The notes below the pieces were generated by a model. The model ran no database searches. It had not been told where the DNA came from and saw nothing but the letters and a program-made list of their open reading frames with translations. Made by a program: the position numbers and the translations under genes. Of a stretch of DNA of 64,000 nt, positions 17,985-26,458 are shown piece by piece (the stretch's first letter is position 1; every line of letters starts with the position of its first letter). The stretch is from Lactobacillus mulieris. GTDB lineage: Bacteria; Bacillota; Bacilli; Lactobacillales; Lactobacillaceae. The DNA is taken from assembly GCF_007095465.1 (NCBI RefSeq), contig NZ_SDGL01000003.1, positions 62,001 through 126,000 on the forward strand, in the 5' to 3' direction.

Positions 17985-18899
17985 ATGCCTAATTTATTAT
18001 TAATTAGTCATGGAAGCTACGCCAAGGCAACTTTAAGCAGTTGTGAAATGATTCTTGGCCAGTTAAAAAATATAAAAGCAATTGAATTTAAGCAAACCAT
18101 GAATCAGGATGATTTACTTAAAGAAATCGAAGTTGCAGCACAAACATTTACAAAATTAGATGCAATTATTGTAGATTTTACTGGAGGAACTCCGGCAAAT
18201 ACTGCAATTAGGTTTCAAGCCCAACATCCAGAAGTAAAGATATATACAGGTTTATCTTTTTCCTTACTTTTGGCAGTTGCAAGTGGAACGCCATTCTCTG
18301 ATGCATATAAACAAGTAGCACAAACAAGTGGCTTATTAGGAGAAAAAAAGCCGGAAGAAAAAAACAAGGTTAGCACTATAACTAAAAGTACAACTCAAAA
18401 AACTGCTATGTTTGTCCGAATTGATGAACGTTTAATTCATGGACAAGTTGCGACTATGTGGACTAATGCTTTAAAACTAACAAGGTTAATGGTAATTGAT
18501 GATCAAATTGTTAAAAGTCCCATTCAAAAAACTGCTCTTAAAACAGCTTGCCCTAATGGTATTCATTTAAGTATCCTAACAGCTGCAGGTGCAGCTAAAA
18601 GAATCAAGCAAGGACAATATCAGGGGCAAACAGTTTTAATTTTAGTAAAAAGACCTGCGATTTTAAAGCAACTAGTTGATTTGGGACTTAAGTTACCAGA
18701 AATCAATGTTGGTAATATGTCAACCAAAGAAGGATCTCAGCAAGTCGCAAAAAGTGTTGCCGTAACAGTCAGTGATATTGCTGATTTTAAATACTTAGCA
18801 GACAAAGGACTAACTATATATCATCAAATGATACCTAGTGAAGCACGAGAAGATTTTATGAACTTACTTAAAAGTAACGAAACTGGAGGACAAAATTAA
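17985..18899 (+). CDS. PTS mannose-family fused EIIA-EIIB component
   Basis: A 304-residue cytoplasmic phosphocarrier of a mannose/fructose/sorbose-type phosphotransferase system. The EIIA domain (about 1-125) has the phosphorylated histidine in LLLISHGSYA (His9) and DFTGGTPAN. A linker rich in Lys, Thr and Ser (about 125-143) joins the EIIB domain, whose active histidine is in RIDERLIHGQV. Phosphate passes HPr to EIIA to EIIB to the incoming sugar. The stop codon abuts the EIIC start (TAATG overlap), indicating coupled translation. The ribosome site TTGGAGGCG is strong. The sugar is not predictable. Confidence 0.93.
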   Translation: MPNLLLISHGSYAKATLSSCEMILGQLKNIKAIEFKQTMNQDDLLKEIEVAAQTFTKLDAIIVDFTGGTPANTAIRFQAQHPEVKIYTGLSFSLLLAVASGTPFSDAYKQVAQTSGLLGEKKPEEKNKVSTITKSTTQKTAMFVRIDERLIHGQVATMWTNALKLTRLMVIDDQIVKSPIQKTALKTACPNGIHLSILTAAGAAKRIKQGQYQGQTVLILVKRPAILKQLVDLGLKLPEINVGNMSTKEGSQQVAKSVAVTVSDIADFKYLADKGLTIYHQMIPSEAREDFMNLLKSNETGGQN

Positions 18900-19681
18900 T
18901 GATTGCATGGTGGCAAATTATTCTATTAACAGCCTTAGCTTTTTGGATGATATTAGATCAGCTTACTTTAGTAACAATTAACTCCCCTCTTTTAATTGGA
19001 ATGATTTCCGGAATTATAATGGGAGACATAAAAACAGGTCTAGTTGTTGGCTCAACACTACAATTAATGGTTCTCGGTGTTTCAACATATGGTGGAGCAA
19101 GTATGCCTGATTTTATGACAGGTGCAATAGTAGGAACAGTTTATGCTGTTTTAACAAACAAAGGTACTCAATTTGCCATTGGACTAGCAGTTCCAGTTGG
19201 CTTATTAATGGTACAACTTGATGTTTTAGCACGTTTTTTTAATACAATTTTTCAACATAAAATGGAGCAAGCCATCAAAAATAACAATACAAAAGTAGCA
19301 AGTCGCAATGCATACTTAGGCTTTCTAGCTTGGGGATTATCTAGAGCTATTCCTGTCTTTATTTTATTAGTAATCGGCAATGACGTTGTCAAAACTATTT
19401 TACGTGTTGTTCCAGTTTGGTTAACAAATGGACTCAAAGTTTCTGGTGGAATTTTGCCAGTTGTAGGGATTGCCATTTTATTACGCTACTTACCAACAAA
19501 AAAATTTATTTCATATTTGATAATTGGTTTCTTAGCTGCAGCCTATCTAAAAATGCCAATGCTAGGTGTAGCTTTACTTGGTGCTGCACTAGCAATTTTG
19601 AATTACAAACGAGAAAATACCCCTACAATGCAAACAAACACTACAAGTTATGAAAATGCGGAGGGTGAATATGAAGACTAA
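18899..19681 (+). CDS. PTS mannose-family EIIC component
   Basis: A 260-residue membrane permease subunit forming the sugar channel with EIID. Six or more hydrophobic segments are visible, with the family motif GDIKTGLVVGSTLQLMVLG and the YGGASMPD segment typical of the EII-Sor/mannose EIIC family. The start overlaps the EIIAB stop by one base. The C-terminal tail is hydrophilic and its last codons overlap the EIID start. Confidence 0.93.
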   Translation: MIAWWQIILLTALAFWMILDQLTLVTINSPLLIGMISGIIMGDIKTGLVVGSTLQLMVLGVSTYGGASMPDFMTGAIVGTVYAVLTNKGTQFAIGLAVPVGLLMVQLDVLARFFNTIFQHKMEQAIKNNNTKVASRNAYLGFLAWGLSRAIPVFILLVIGNDVVKTILRVVPVWLTNGLKVSGGILPVVGIAILLRYLPTKKFISYLIIGFLAAAYLKMPMLGVALLGAALAILNYKRENTPTMQTNTTSYENAEGEYED

Positions 19682-20471
19682 TACTAAATTAACAAAAAAA
19701 GATTTATTTCAAGCAAATTGGCGCTGGCTTTGGGCAAGTCAATTATCTTGGAACTATGAAAAAATGATGGCACCAGGATATTTCTATACTGTATTACCAT
19801 TTTTAAAAAGATTCTATCAAGATGACGAACTTGTAGACATGATGAAAATGCATTCTCAATTTTTTAATACGAATGCTTTTACTGGCCCATTTATTATCGG
19901 AATGGATTTAGCAATTGAAGAACATCAAGGTTACAAAGCAAAAGAAACTGTTGCTGGTATTAAAACTGGACTAATGGGTCCACTTGCAGGTGTTGGGGAT
20001 ACAATATTTGGAGTAATCATCCCAACTATTTGTGGTTCAATTGGAGCATACATGGGCTTAAAGGGAAATGCTTTAGGAGCTATTATCTGGTTATTGGTAA
20101 ATATTTTTATTTTATTTGCAAGATTTGCAATTTTACCAATGGGTTACTACCAAGGAGAAAAATTAATTAATTCAGCCGAAGGGAAGTTAAATGCCGTTAC
20201 AGACTCCGCAATTTTGCTTGGTGTAACAGTTGTTGGCGCATTAATTCCAACGGTAATTAAAGCAGATGTTCCGTTTGTCTTTTCAGCGGGAAAAGTAACC
20301 TTAAAATTACAAACTGTTTTAAATCAAATTATGCCTTCTCTAATTCCTGTATTATTAGTGGCATTTGTTTACTGGCTTTTAGGTAGAAAAAAGATGACTT
20401 CTACAAAAGTAATTTTATTTGTATTAGTTTTAGGAATTGTTTTAAGTTATTTTCACATCTTAGGAGCATAG
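19671..20471 (+). CDS. PTS mannose-family EIID component
   Basis: A 266-residue protein of the EIID family, found only in mannose-type PTS. It begins LTKKDLFQANWRWLWASQLSWNYEKM, a signature (shown here in two halves: LTKKDLFQANWRW and LWASQLSWNYEKM) of EIID. It also has the GLMGPLAGVGDTIF motif and C-terminal membrane helices. The start chosen is the ATG at 19671, six bases after GGAGGGTG and overlapping the EIIC end by 11 bases. An in-frame ATG seven codons earlier lacks a ribosome site. It is the last gene of the three-gene operon. Confidence 0.93.
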   Translation: MKTNTKLTKKDLFQANWRWLWASQLSWNYEKMMAPGYFYTVLPFLKRFYQDDELVDMMKMHSQFFNTNAFTGPFIIGMDLAIEEHQGYKAKETVAGIKTGLMGPLAGVGDTIFGVIIPTICGSIGAYMGLKGNALGAIIWLLVNIFILFARFAILPMGYYQGEKLINSAEGKLNAVTDSAILLGVTVVGALIPTVIKADVPFVFSAGKVTLKLQTVLNQIMPSLIPVLLVAFVYWLLGRKKMTSTKVILFVLVLGIVLSYFHILGA

Positions 20472-20510
20472 TTTTTGATAAAAGAGCTGCGAAAAAGCTT
20501 CTATAACGCA

Positions 20511-20562
20511 AAAAAGTTGATAATCTTGGTTATATAAAACCTTGATATATCAACTTTTTTTA
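20511..20562. terminator. Terminator after the PTS operon
   Basis: Stem AAAAGTTGATA...TATCAACTTTT with an imperfect inner stem (CTTGGTT/AAACCTTG) and a T7 run on the plus strand. The A run on the other side lets it serve the convergent ATPase gene too. Confidence 0.75.
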
Positions 20563-20618
20563 TTTTCAACTTTTATTAAAAGTTAGTTTTTCTAGACACT
20601 TTCCAACAAAATATTCTA

Positions 20619-23018
20619 TTAATTATTTTTCCCTCGCTTATAAGCTGCCTTTACCTGTGCAAAAGTTGTTTCTCGCCCATTTTGTACTAAAGTTGCTCCT
20701 ACTTCAGCCATGCCATCAGCTATTGCCGATAGCCATCTAAAGATTGAAACTTCTGCAAAGAACAAAACAACTAATAAGAATATAGATCTACCTGAAATCA
20801 TGGTTAGTGCGAAGAAATGATGGAAGAATACAATCGATACAACAATTGTAAAGAAAGCTATAACCATTACCCCTAACCTGAATTGTTCAGAAATGTGATA
20901 TAAAACCATCATCCCCACAGCAACTAATACCATAGTTGCAGTAGTCGATAAGTCTTTATGTCCTAAATCTAGTGCCATATTAGCTGCAATCAAAACCCAA
21001 ACGGCCAACATATCTGTTAAGCCCCCTGGAATTGATTTAGATAAAACATTGGCAATAAAATTACCACGAATAATATTATGATTACTCTCTAAAGCCAATA
21101 AAAATGACGGCAGGCCAATTGTAAAGGCACTAATCAACGTTATCTGTGATGGACGCAAAGGATAATTTACGGTCAACATTAATGAAATTATTGACATTAA
21201 AAATGAAAAGATATTTTTAACAAGAAATAGGCTCGCACTTCGTTCAATATTATTAACAACTCGTCTACCTTCATTAACAACATCTGGCATTTTTGCAAAA
21301 TTAGAATCAAGCAACACTACTTGGGAAGCTTGCACAGCTGCAGAATTACCTGAAGCCATGGCAATAGAACAATCTGCTTCTTTCATTGCTAAAATATCAT
21401 TGACTCCATCACCTGTCATAGCAACAGTTTTGCCAACTTCTTTAAGTGCTAAAATCAACTTCTTTTTTTGGTCAGGCTTAACTCTCCCAAATACAGTGTA
21501 TTCTTTTACTGCATCTTTATATTCACCATTAAATTTTGATAAATCTATATATTTCTCAGAATTTCTAATTCCTGCTTCTCTAGCTACTCGAGAAACTGTA
21601 ACAGGATTATCACCTGAAATCACTTTAATATCAACGCCTTGTTTTGCAAAATATTTAAAAGTTGCTGGCGCCTCTTTGCGGATAGGATTATTAATTAAAA
21701 TATAACCCAATACAGATACAGATTCTGTTAAAGGAGAGTTTTCAGAAATTTCTTTGGGATATTTAGCAAAAACTACTACTCGATATCCAGATTCAACATA
21801 TGATTGAAATTCTGGAAGATACTTTTCAAAATCAGCTCGCAACACCATTTCTGGAGCGCCCAATACTAAACTATATTCTTCAAAAACTGCTGCGGAATAT
21901 TTATTCACAGAAGTAAACGGAACAATCAGCTTAGCTTTTTGAAACAAGCGTGTCTTAAATTTTTCACTTACTGCCTTCATTGTTTCATTATCAACTGGCA
22001 TATTACCAGAAAAGTCAGCTAAGTATTTATTTAAATCACTATTTGTTACATTATTACTGGTAATTGCTTTTTGTACTGTCATGACCGGTTCAGTAATTGT
22101 CCCAGTTTTATCTACACAAAGAACATTTACTCGGGCTAAAGTTTCCACACTTTTCATATTATGTAGCATTACCCGTCTTCGTGCTAACCTTGTTGCAGCC
22201 ATAGCCAATGCAATGGTAGTCAATAAGTATAACCCCTCTGGAATCATTCCAATAATTGCAGCTTCCATAGAAGTAATACTTTCTGCTAAACCAGCATGAT
22301 TGAGGAAATAACTTTGAGAAAATAGTGCTATCCCCAAAGGAATAATAATGATACCAACCCACTTGATAATTTTATTAATGGAACGAACCATTTCACTTTG
22401 CTCAACTGATTTCATAGCCTTAGCTTCGAGAGTTAATTTAGCTATATAAGATTCATTACCAACTTTTTCTAGTTGCATATAAATCTCCCCAGAAACTAGG
22501 AAGCTTCCAGACATCAACTCTGAACCAATAGTTTTCTTAATTTCATCAGCTTCACCTGTAAGCAATGCTTCATTAACTCTTGCTTCACAAGCTAAAACTC
22601 TACCATCAGCAGGAATTTGATCACCTGTTGTCAAAATAACAACATCATCTTGCACTAATTTTTCAATTGGTTGTCGTATTTTTTTCCCATCGCGAATAAC
22701 AAGAACTTCAGCTTCATTCATTACTGTCAATTTGGATAAAACATGCTTTGCACGGATTTCCTGAACTATCCCAATGATAGTATTAGCAATGATTACTGGC
22801 AAAAAAGATAAATCACGATAAGAGCCAACTACTATTAACAATCCAGCCAAAATCGCAAAAATCAAATTAAAGTAAGTAAAAGTATTTTCGGCAATAATTT
22901 GCCAATTAGACTTAAACTGATTATCAGTTGCCTCATTAACTAATCCTTGCTTTATTCTCTTACTAACTTCAGGAGTAGTTAACCCAATATCCAAATCTAT
23001 ATGTTGCTTCGCTGCCAT
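20619..23018 (-). CDS. Cation-translocating P-type ATPase
   Basis: A 799-residue membrane pump that couples ATP hydrolysis to cation movement. The actuator loop has LLTGEAD, the phosphorylation site is DKTGTITEP, and the hinge is TGDGVNDILAMKEADCSIAM. The membrane segment before the phosphorylation domain carries GMIPEGLYLL, the PEGL ion-site motif of the P2-like/CtpE group rather than the CPC of heavy-metal pumps. About ten membrane helices are expected. The ion (calcium, manganese or other) cannot be told. The start is the ATG at 23018 with AAGGAG seven bases upstream; the open frame's earlier ATG overlaps that ribosome site. Confidence 0.88.
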   Translation of the reverse strand: MAAKQHIDLDIGLTTPEVSKRIKQGLVNEATDNQFKSNWQIIAENTFTYFNLIFAILAGLLIVVGSYRDLSFLPVIIANTIIGIVQEIRAKHVLSKLTVMNEAEVLVIRDGKKIRQPIEKLVQDDVVILTTGDQIPADGRVLACEARVNEALLTGEADEIKKTIGSELMSGSFLVSGEIYMQLEKVGNESYIAKLTLEAKAMKSVEQSEMVRSINKIIKWVGIIIIPLGIALFSQSYFLNHAGLAESITSMEAAIIGMIPEGLYLLTTIALAMAATRLARRRVMLHNMKSVETLARVNVLCVDKTGTITEPVMTVQKAITSNNVTNSDLNKYLADFSGNMPVDNETMKAVSEKFKTRLFQKAKLIVPFTSVNKYSAAVFEEYSLVLGAPEMVLRADFEKYLPEFQSYVESGYRVVVFAKYPKEISENSPLTESVSVLGYILINNPIRKEAPATFKYFAKQGVDIKVISGDNPVTVSRVAREAGIRNSEKYIDLSKFNGEYKDAVKEYTVFGRVKPDQKKKLILALKEVGKTVAMTGDGVNDILAMKEADCSIAMASGNSAAVQASQVVLLDSNFAKMPDVVNEGRRVVNNIERSASLFLVKNIFSFLMSIISLMLTVNYPLRPSQITLISAFTIGLPSFLLALESNHNIIRGNFIANVLSKSIPGGLTDMLAVWVLIAANMALDLGHKDLSTTATMVLVAVGMMVLYHISEQFRLGVMVIAFFTIVVSIVFFHHFFALTMISGRSIFLLVVLFFAEVSIFRWLSAIADGMAEVGATLVQNGRETTFAQVKAAYKRGKNN

Positions 23019-23066
23019 CTTGTTCTCCTTAAACATGATTTTAGATAATTATATCATGTTCTAGGA

Positions 23067-24074
23067 TTAAAGTAGGTGTATGCCACCTGCCTCACATTCT
23101 TTTATTGTTTCTTCAGGCCATACACTAACTTGTACTTCACCAATATGAGCTTTTTTCAAAAGCAACATACAAAATCTGGATTGACCAATTCCTCCACCAA
23201 TTGTGTAAGGTAATTCGCCATCCATTAGCATTTTATGGAATGGCAATTCTAATCTATCTAAAGTATCAGTTAGAGTAAGCTGGCGTTTCAAAACTTCTTC
23301 ATCAACTCTAATTCCCATTGAAGAAACTTCAAATGCACATTTTAGAACTGGGTTCCAAAATAACAAATCACCATTTAATTTCCAATCATCATAATCTGGT
23401 GCTCGAAGGTCATGTGGTTCACCAGACAATGGTAACTTACCACCAATATGCATAACAAACACAGCTTTATATTCTTCACAAATTCTATCTTCACGTTCTT
23501 TAGCAGTAAGTTCTGGCCAACGAGCTTCTAATTCTTCACTAGTTACAAAATAAATATCTTCTGGAAATTCAAAAACATCTCCATATTTTTTAGCAACCTT
23601 CTTACCAGTTATTTTCATTGCCGAATAAATATCTTTAACAGTCTTCTTCAAGAACTCAGTTGTCCGATCTTCTTTAGCAATAATTTTTTCCCAATCCCAT
23701 TGATCAACATAAATTGAATGTAGATTATCTGTATCCTCATCTCGACGAATTGCATTCATGTTAGTGAAAAGACCTTCACCCATTTTAAAGCCATATCGCT
23801 TTAAAGCGAATCTTTTCCATTTAGCAAGTGAATGAACAATTTGCAAATCTTCATCAGGTTCTTCTTTAGTTTCAAACGCAACTGGACGTTCAACACCATT
23901 CAAATTATCGTTGAAACCAGATGATTTTTTAACAAACAAAGGAGCTGTAACTCGAAGTAAATTCAACTTTTCAGCTAATTCAATCTGAAAGATATCTCTA
24001 ATATCACGAATTGCTTCTTCTGTTTCTCTTAAACTACGTGTTGCCTTGTAATCAGTGGGAATAAATGTCTTCAT
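23067..24074 (-). CDS. asnA: Aspartate-ammonia ligase (asparagine synthetase A)
   Basis: A 335-residue enzyme making asparagine from aspartate, ammonia and ATP. It is related in fold to the class II aspartyl-tRNA synthetase core. Recognisable segments are DYKATRSLRETEEAI near the start, VHSLAKWKRFAL, SIYVDQWDWEK and the C-terminal GGGIGQSRFCMLLL motif. The start ATG at 24074 follows GGAGAAATAATT; upstream in-frame codons belong to the leader. A T-box leader upstream controls it by tRNA charging. The length is normal for AsnA. Confidence 0.97.
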   Translation of the reverse strand: MKTFIPTDYKATRSLRETEEAIRDIRDIFQIELAEKLNLLRVTAPLFVKKSSGFNDNLNGVERPVAFETKEEPDEDLQIVHSLAKWKRFALKRYGFKMGEGLFTNMNAIRRDEDTDNLHSIYVDQWDWEKIIAKEDRTTEFLKKTVKDIYSAMKITGKKVAKKYGDVFEFPEDIYFVTSEELEARWPELTAKEREDRICEEYKAVFVMHIGGKLPLSGEPHDLRAPDYDDWKLNGDLLFWNPVLKCAFEVSSMGIRVDEEVLKRQLTLTDTLDRLELPFHKMLMDGELPYTIGGGIGQSRFCMLLLKKAHIGEVQVSVWPEETIKECEAGGIHLL

Positions 24075-24106
24075 AATTATTTCTCCTAAAATATAAATTT
24101 GGAATG

Positions 24107-24370
24107 AAAAAGAGCCTTCCATCCCCAATTGTATAAGGGACGAAAGGCTCTTTCCGCGGTACCACCCAACTTGTCAAACAATGACCACTCTAAATCAGAT
24201 GCAATCACATCTGTCCCGAGATAACGTTGGGGATTACGTCTTGGCCTACTGAATTCGACCTCGCAGCATGAAAAAGTGTTTTTCAAAAAATTCAGGGTCT
24301 GCTAACTTTCCACTAGCTGTCAGCTCACTGTAAGAATGAATTAATCTACTCGTCTTTTAGCTTTTAATTA
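24107..24370 (-). ncRNA. T-box leader (tRNA-sensing riboswitch) of asnA
   Basis: The minus strand contains the T-box consensus GGTGGTACCGCGG (24154-24166). It is followed by a terminator, AAAGAGCCTT pairing with AAGGCTCTTT and ending in a T run (24107-24153). A CAGATG/CATCTG helix lies before it, and a long stem I region extends upstream to about 24370. Uncharged tRNA is expected to stabilise the antiterminator and raise asnA expression. The specifier codon was not resolved: a GAC (Asp) lies at 24238-24240 and an AAC (Asn) at 24226-24228, and structure modelling is needed to choose. The 5' end is approximate. Confidence 0.9.
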
Positions 24371-24423
24371 TTGTTCATTTATTTATCAAATATTTAATCA
24401 CGCATTAATTTAAAATGCAAGTA

Positions 24424-24879
24424 TTATGCTGTAACTTTTTTTCTCTGTACTCGTTTTAATAAAATATCTGCATACCTCGCATTTAATCCATCATGATAAT
24501 TAGCAAGAAAGACAAGTAAATCGTGATAGTTTTGTAAGGCAAGTTGCGCTGTATATTCATCAATGTTCATACTTGAGTGAACAGCTATACTCCCATAAGT
24601 TCTCAATCGATCAAATAACCGCATAATTGTTGCTGGATAAATAGCATTTTGACGCAAAGTTTTAATTTTTTCACTTAAACCAAAACCTCGATTCTCATCT
24701 GATACTAAATGTGCCTGTTCAACTAATAAAGTGGCTAACTTTTCAACATCACGTCTAATATTAAAAACCATCTCATTATATTGCTTATTCTTATAAAAAT
24801 TAAAAATTTTAGATATTTGTGGATTTACTTTTTCTAATAAGTGCGATTTTTTTACAAAATCAAAATTAAATTCTTTCAT
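24424..24879 (-). CDS. DUF4145-like protein of unknown function
   Basis: A 151-residue soluble, mostly helical protein. The pattern NIRRDVEKLATLLVEQAHL, then a short loop, LSEKIKTLRQ, and a YGSIAVHSS segment resembles the DUF4145 fold, which is found in prokaryotes next to varied systems including defence genes. The function is unknown. The start is the ATG at 24879 behind AAAAGGAGAAG; seven further codons upstream are open but overlap the ribosome site. A cre-like operator lies on its promoter. No partner gene is evident apart from the small gene upstream. Confidence 0.6.
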   Translation of the reverse strand: MKEFNFDFVKKSHLLEKVNPQISKIFNFYKNKQYNEMVFNIRRDVEKLATLLVEQAHLVSDENRGFGLSEKIKTLRQNAIYPATIMRLFDRLRTYGSIAVHSSMNIDEYTAQLALQNYHDLLVFLANYHDGLNARYADILLKRVQRKKVTA

Positions 24880-24909
24880 ATTTCTTCTCCTTTTTAGCAT
24901 CTCAGATAT

Positions 24910-24937
24910 ATTATACCAAAATATGTAACCGCTTACT
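24910..24937 (-). promoter_or_regulatory. Promoter -10 box with overlapping cre (CcpA) site
   Basis: TATAAT (minus strand, 24910-24915) is followed upstream by a sequence whose plus strand reads ATGTAACCGCTTACT (24923-24937). It matches every fixed position of the cre consensus WTGNAANCGNWNNCW. It covers the expected -35 region, so CcpA binding should repress the DUF4145-like gene when preferred sugars are present. Confidence 0.6.
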
Positions 24938-24962
24938 AAAATGGAGAAAATAAAAGTTAGGC

Positions 24963-25151
24963 TTACCCTAACTTCTCCAATTCACTACGTCGCTCTTTTA
25001 TCATTTCATCTAAAACATCTAAGTCATGTGAATTTGCATATAATTTAACAAATCGTTTTGCAGTAGACCGATGATTATAAATTTGTTGCTTGTCCTTATG
25101 ATGTGAGCGCCACTTCTGGTTTGCACGCTTTTGTGCTTCAGATGTTGCCAT
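24963..25151 (-). CDS. Small basic helical protein, unknown function
   Basis: A 62-residue protein starting MATSEAQKRANQKWR, highly charged, with a C-terminal helix MIKERRSELEKLG. The start style (TSEAQKRANQKW) and size recall small ribbon-helix-helix-like proteins that recur in lactobacilli and their plasmids or phages. No DNA-binding role is proven. The ATG at 25151 lies six bases after GGAGGA; the ATG two codons earlier touches that site. It is upstream of the DUF4145-like gene but has 83 bases and a separate promoter between them. Confidence 0.65.
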   Translation of the reverse strand: MATSEAQKRANQKWRSHHKDKQQIYNHRSTAKRFVKLYANSHDLDVLDEMIKERRSELEKLG

Positions 25152-25157
25152 TTTCAT

Positions 25158-25563
25158 TCCTCCAAAATAATGAATAGTAATTCTTCCCCCAATTATTAAC
25201 TAGTCCAAATACTGAACCAGCTATTCATATATTAATTATATATCAGAAATCGCTTTCAGAAAGATAAATTTAAAATAAATCTATATCTTTATAAATTCTT
25301 AACTATGTAGTAAACAAAAAAGATATATTCAAATTAGAATATATCTTTTTATAATTATTATGAACAAACACATGAAAAAAGAGTTTTAACTTTTAAAATA
25401 AAAAGTTTCAGGAGTGATTATAATCAAAATAGGAATCTTTGATATAATCCGGCCCTAAGGCCGTATATAATAATACGCTTTTATATAATATAGTGCAATA
25501 TAAAAGTGCTTTAATATGCAATAATTTTCTATATTATTTTGTATTTAAGATTTATTAAACTTG
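25158..25563. other. AT-rich intergenic region with three hairpins
   Basis: No gene is recognised in about 400 bases. It holds a terminator-like hairpin (25317-25350). It also has a compact GC hairpin CGGCC-CTAA-GGCCG (25450-25463) and a hairpin CTTTTATAT/ATATAAAAG (25478-25506). A ribosome-site-like CAGGAGTG near 25410 precedes only a 14-codon frame. It may be a remnant of lost genes next to the decayed nitroreductase. Confidence 0.5.
25317..25350. terminator. Terminator-like hairpin
   Basis: AAAAAGATATATTC and GAATATATCTTTTT form a 14-base perfect stem around AAATTA, usable on both strands. On the minus strand it lies downstream of the nitroreductase pseudogene. Confidence 0.6.
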
Positions 25564-26217
25564 CTAATCAAAAATTTGTAAAACCTTATCTAAAGATAGT
25601 CGCTCTGATTTAAAGTTATTGATATGGTTTTTCGCTTCATAACCCACTGCAATTCCGACTGCAATTGCTTCTTTTTCCGGAATTGGTAATACTTGTCTTA
25701 TTTCATCAGGATATTTAACAAATTCATATGCTACCATGCTCCCTAACCCCATATCTGTTGCAGCAAGCAGTAAAGTCTGAGAAAAAGATCCTAAATCATA
25801 AATTGACCAATTGCTACTATTTTTGGGAATAGTTAAATAAAAGACAGCTGGAGCATAATATAAATTTTGCTGTACTTTTGTCCAACCTGAGTCTAGCTCA
25901 TCCTTAGTTAAAAAAGCTGTACGACTTAAATTGAGTTTTGCCATATTATCTCTTGGAAATTCATCCCAATTTATCCGATGCATTGGTGGCCATTCAGAAG
26001 CAGTAATTTTACCAGCCATACTATTTTCTAAGTGCAAAGTCTTTAATTTCTCTAAAGTTTTGCCTTTTGCAAGATAAATCTTCCATGGCTGACTATCAAC
26101 CCAAGATGGAGCCATTTGAGCTAATTCTACTAATTTTTTTTATTTGTTAATTTCAATATCTTTATTGGTAAAAACTCGAACACTATGTCTATTTTCAATT
26201 GCCTGTTTAGTTTCCAT
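25564..26217 (-). pseudogene. Nitroreductase-family gene broken by an in-frame stop codon
   Basis: The minus frame from the ATG at 26217 encodes METKQAIENRHSVRVFTNKD, the typical FMN-binding start of NAD(P)H-dependent nitroreductases. It meets TAA at 26140-26142 (codon 26) and then continues in the same frame as KKLVELAQMAPSWVDSQPW to the normal end. Downstream features are intact: the PSWVDSQPW motif, SIYDLGSFSQTLLLAATDMGLGS and GIAVGYE. The rest of the frame from an internal ATG at 26115 (183 residues) lacks the phosphate-binding arginines, and no ribosome site precedes it. A one-base change (AAA or CAA to TAA) explains the break. Confidence 0.8.
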
Positions 26218-26238
26218 AACATACTCTTTTCTTTTTAC

Positions 26239-26266
26239 TTTACAAACTACAGTTTCATTTTATACT
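26239..26266 (+). promoter_or_regulatory. Promoter of the 46-residue protein gene
   Basis: TTTACA and TATACT are separated by 16 bases, 33 bases before the start codon. Confidence 0.5.
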
Positions 26267-26298
26267 ATAAAGACAATTAGAACAAAGGAGCGATATAA

Positions 26299-26439
26299 AT
26301 GGGTTTAACATTCAAGCGAGAAGATGAATTAGAAAAAATGCTTAATCAATTTGCTATTTTCCCTGACGATCCAAAAAAGACTGCCAAACAAAAAGGAAAA
26401 AAGGGATCAGAACAAAAACCAAATGAAAAAAATGAGTAG
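26299..26439 (+). CDS. Small charged hypothetical protein (46 residues)
   Basis: A short gene found by eye: MGLTFKREDELEKMLNQF followed by AIFPDDPKK and a lysine-rich disordered tail ending PNEKNE. Support comes from a promoter-like sequence, a good AAAGGAG ribosome site and a terminator that begins within the last codons. The N-terminal amphipathic part could be a small interaction helix. No family is recognised. Confidence 0.6.
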   Translation: MGLTFKREDELEKMLNQFAIFPDDPKKTAKQKGKKGSEQKPNEKNE

Positions 26440-26458
26440 CTCAGCTACTCATTTTTTT
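26434..26458. terminator. Bidirectional terminator between the small gene and engB
   Basis: Perfect stem GAGTAGC/GCTACTC with loop TCA and T runs on both strands. It overlaps the stop codon of the plus-strand gene and touches the engB stop. Confidence 0.85.
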
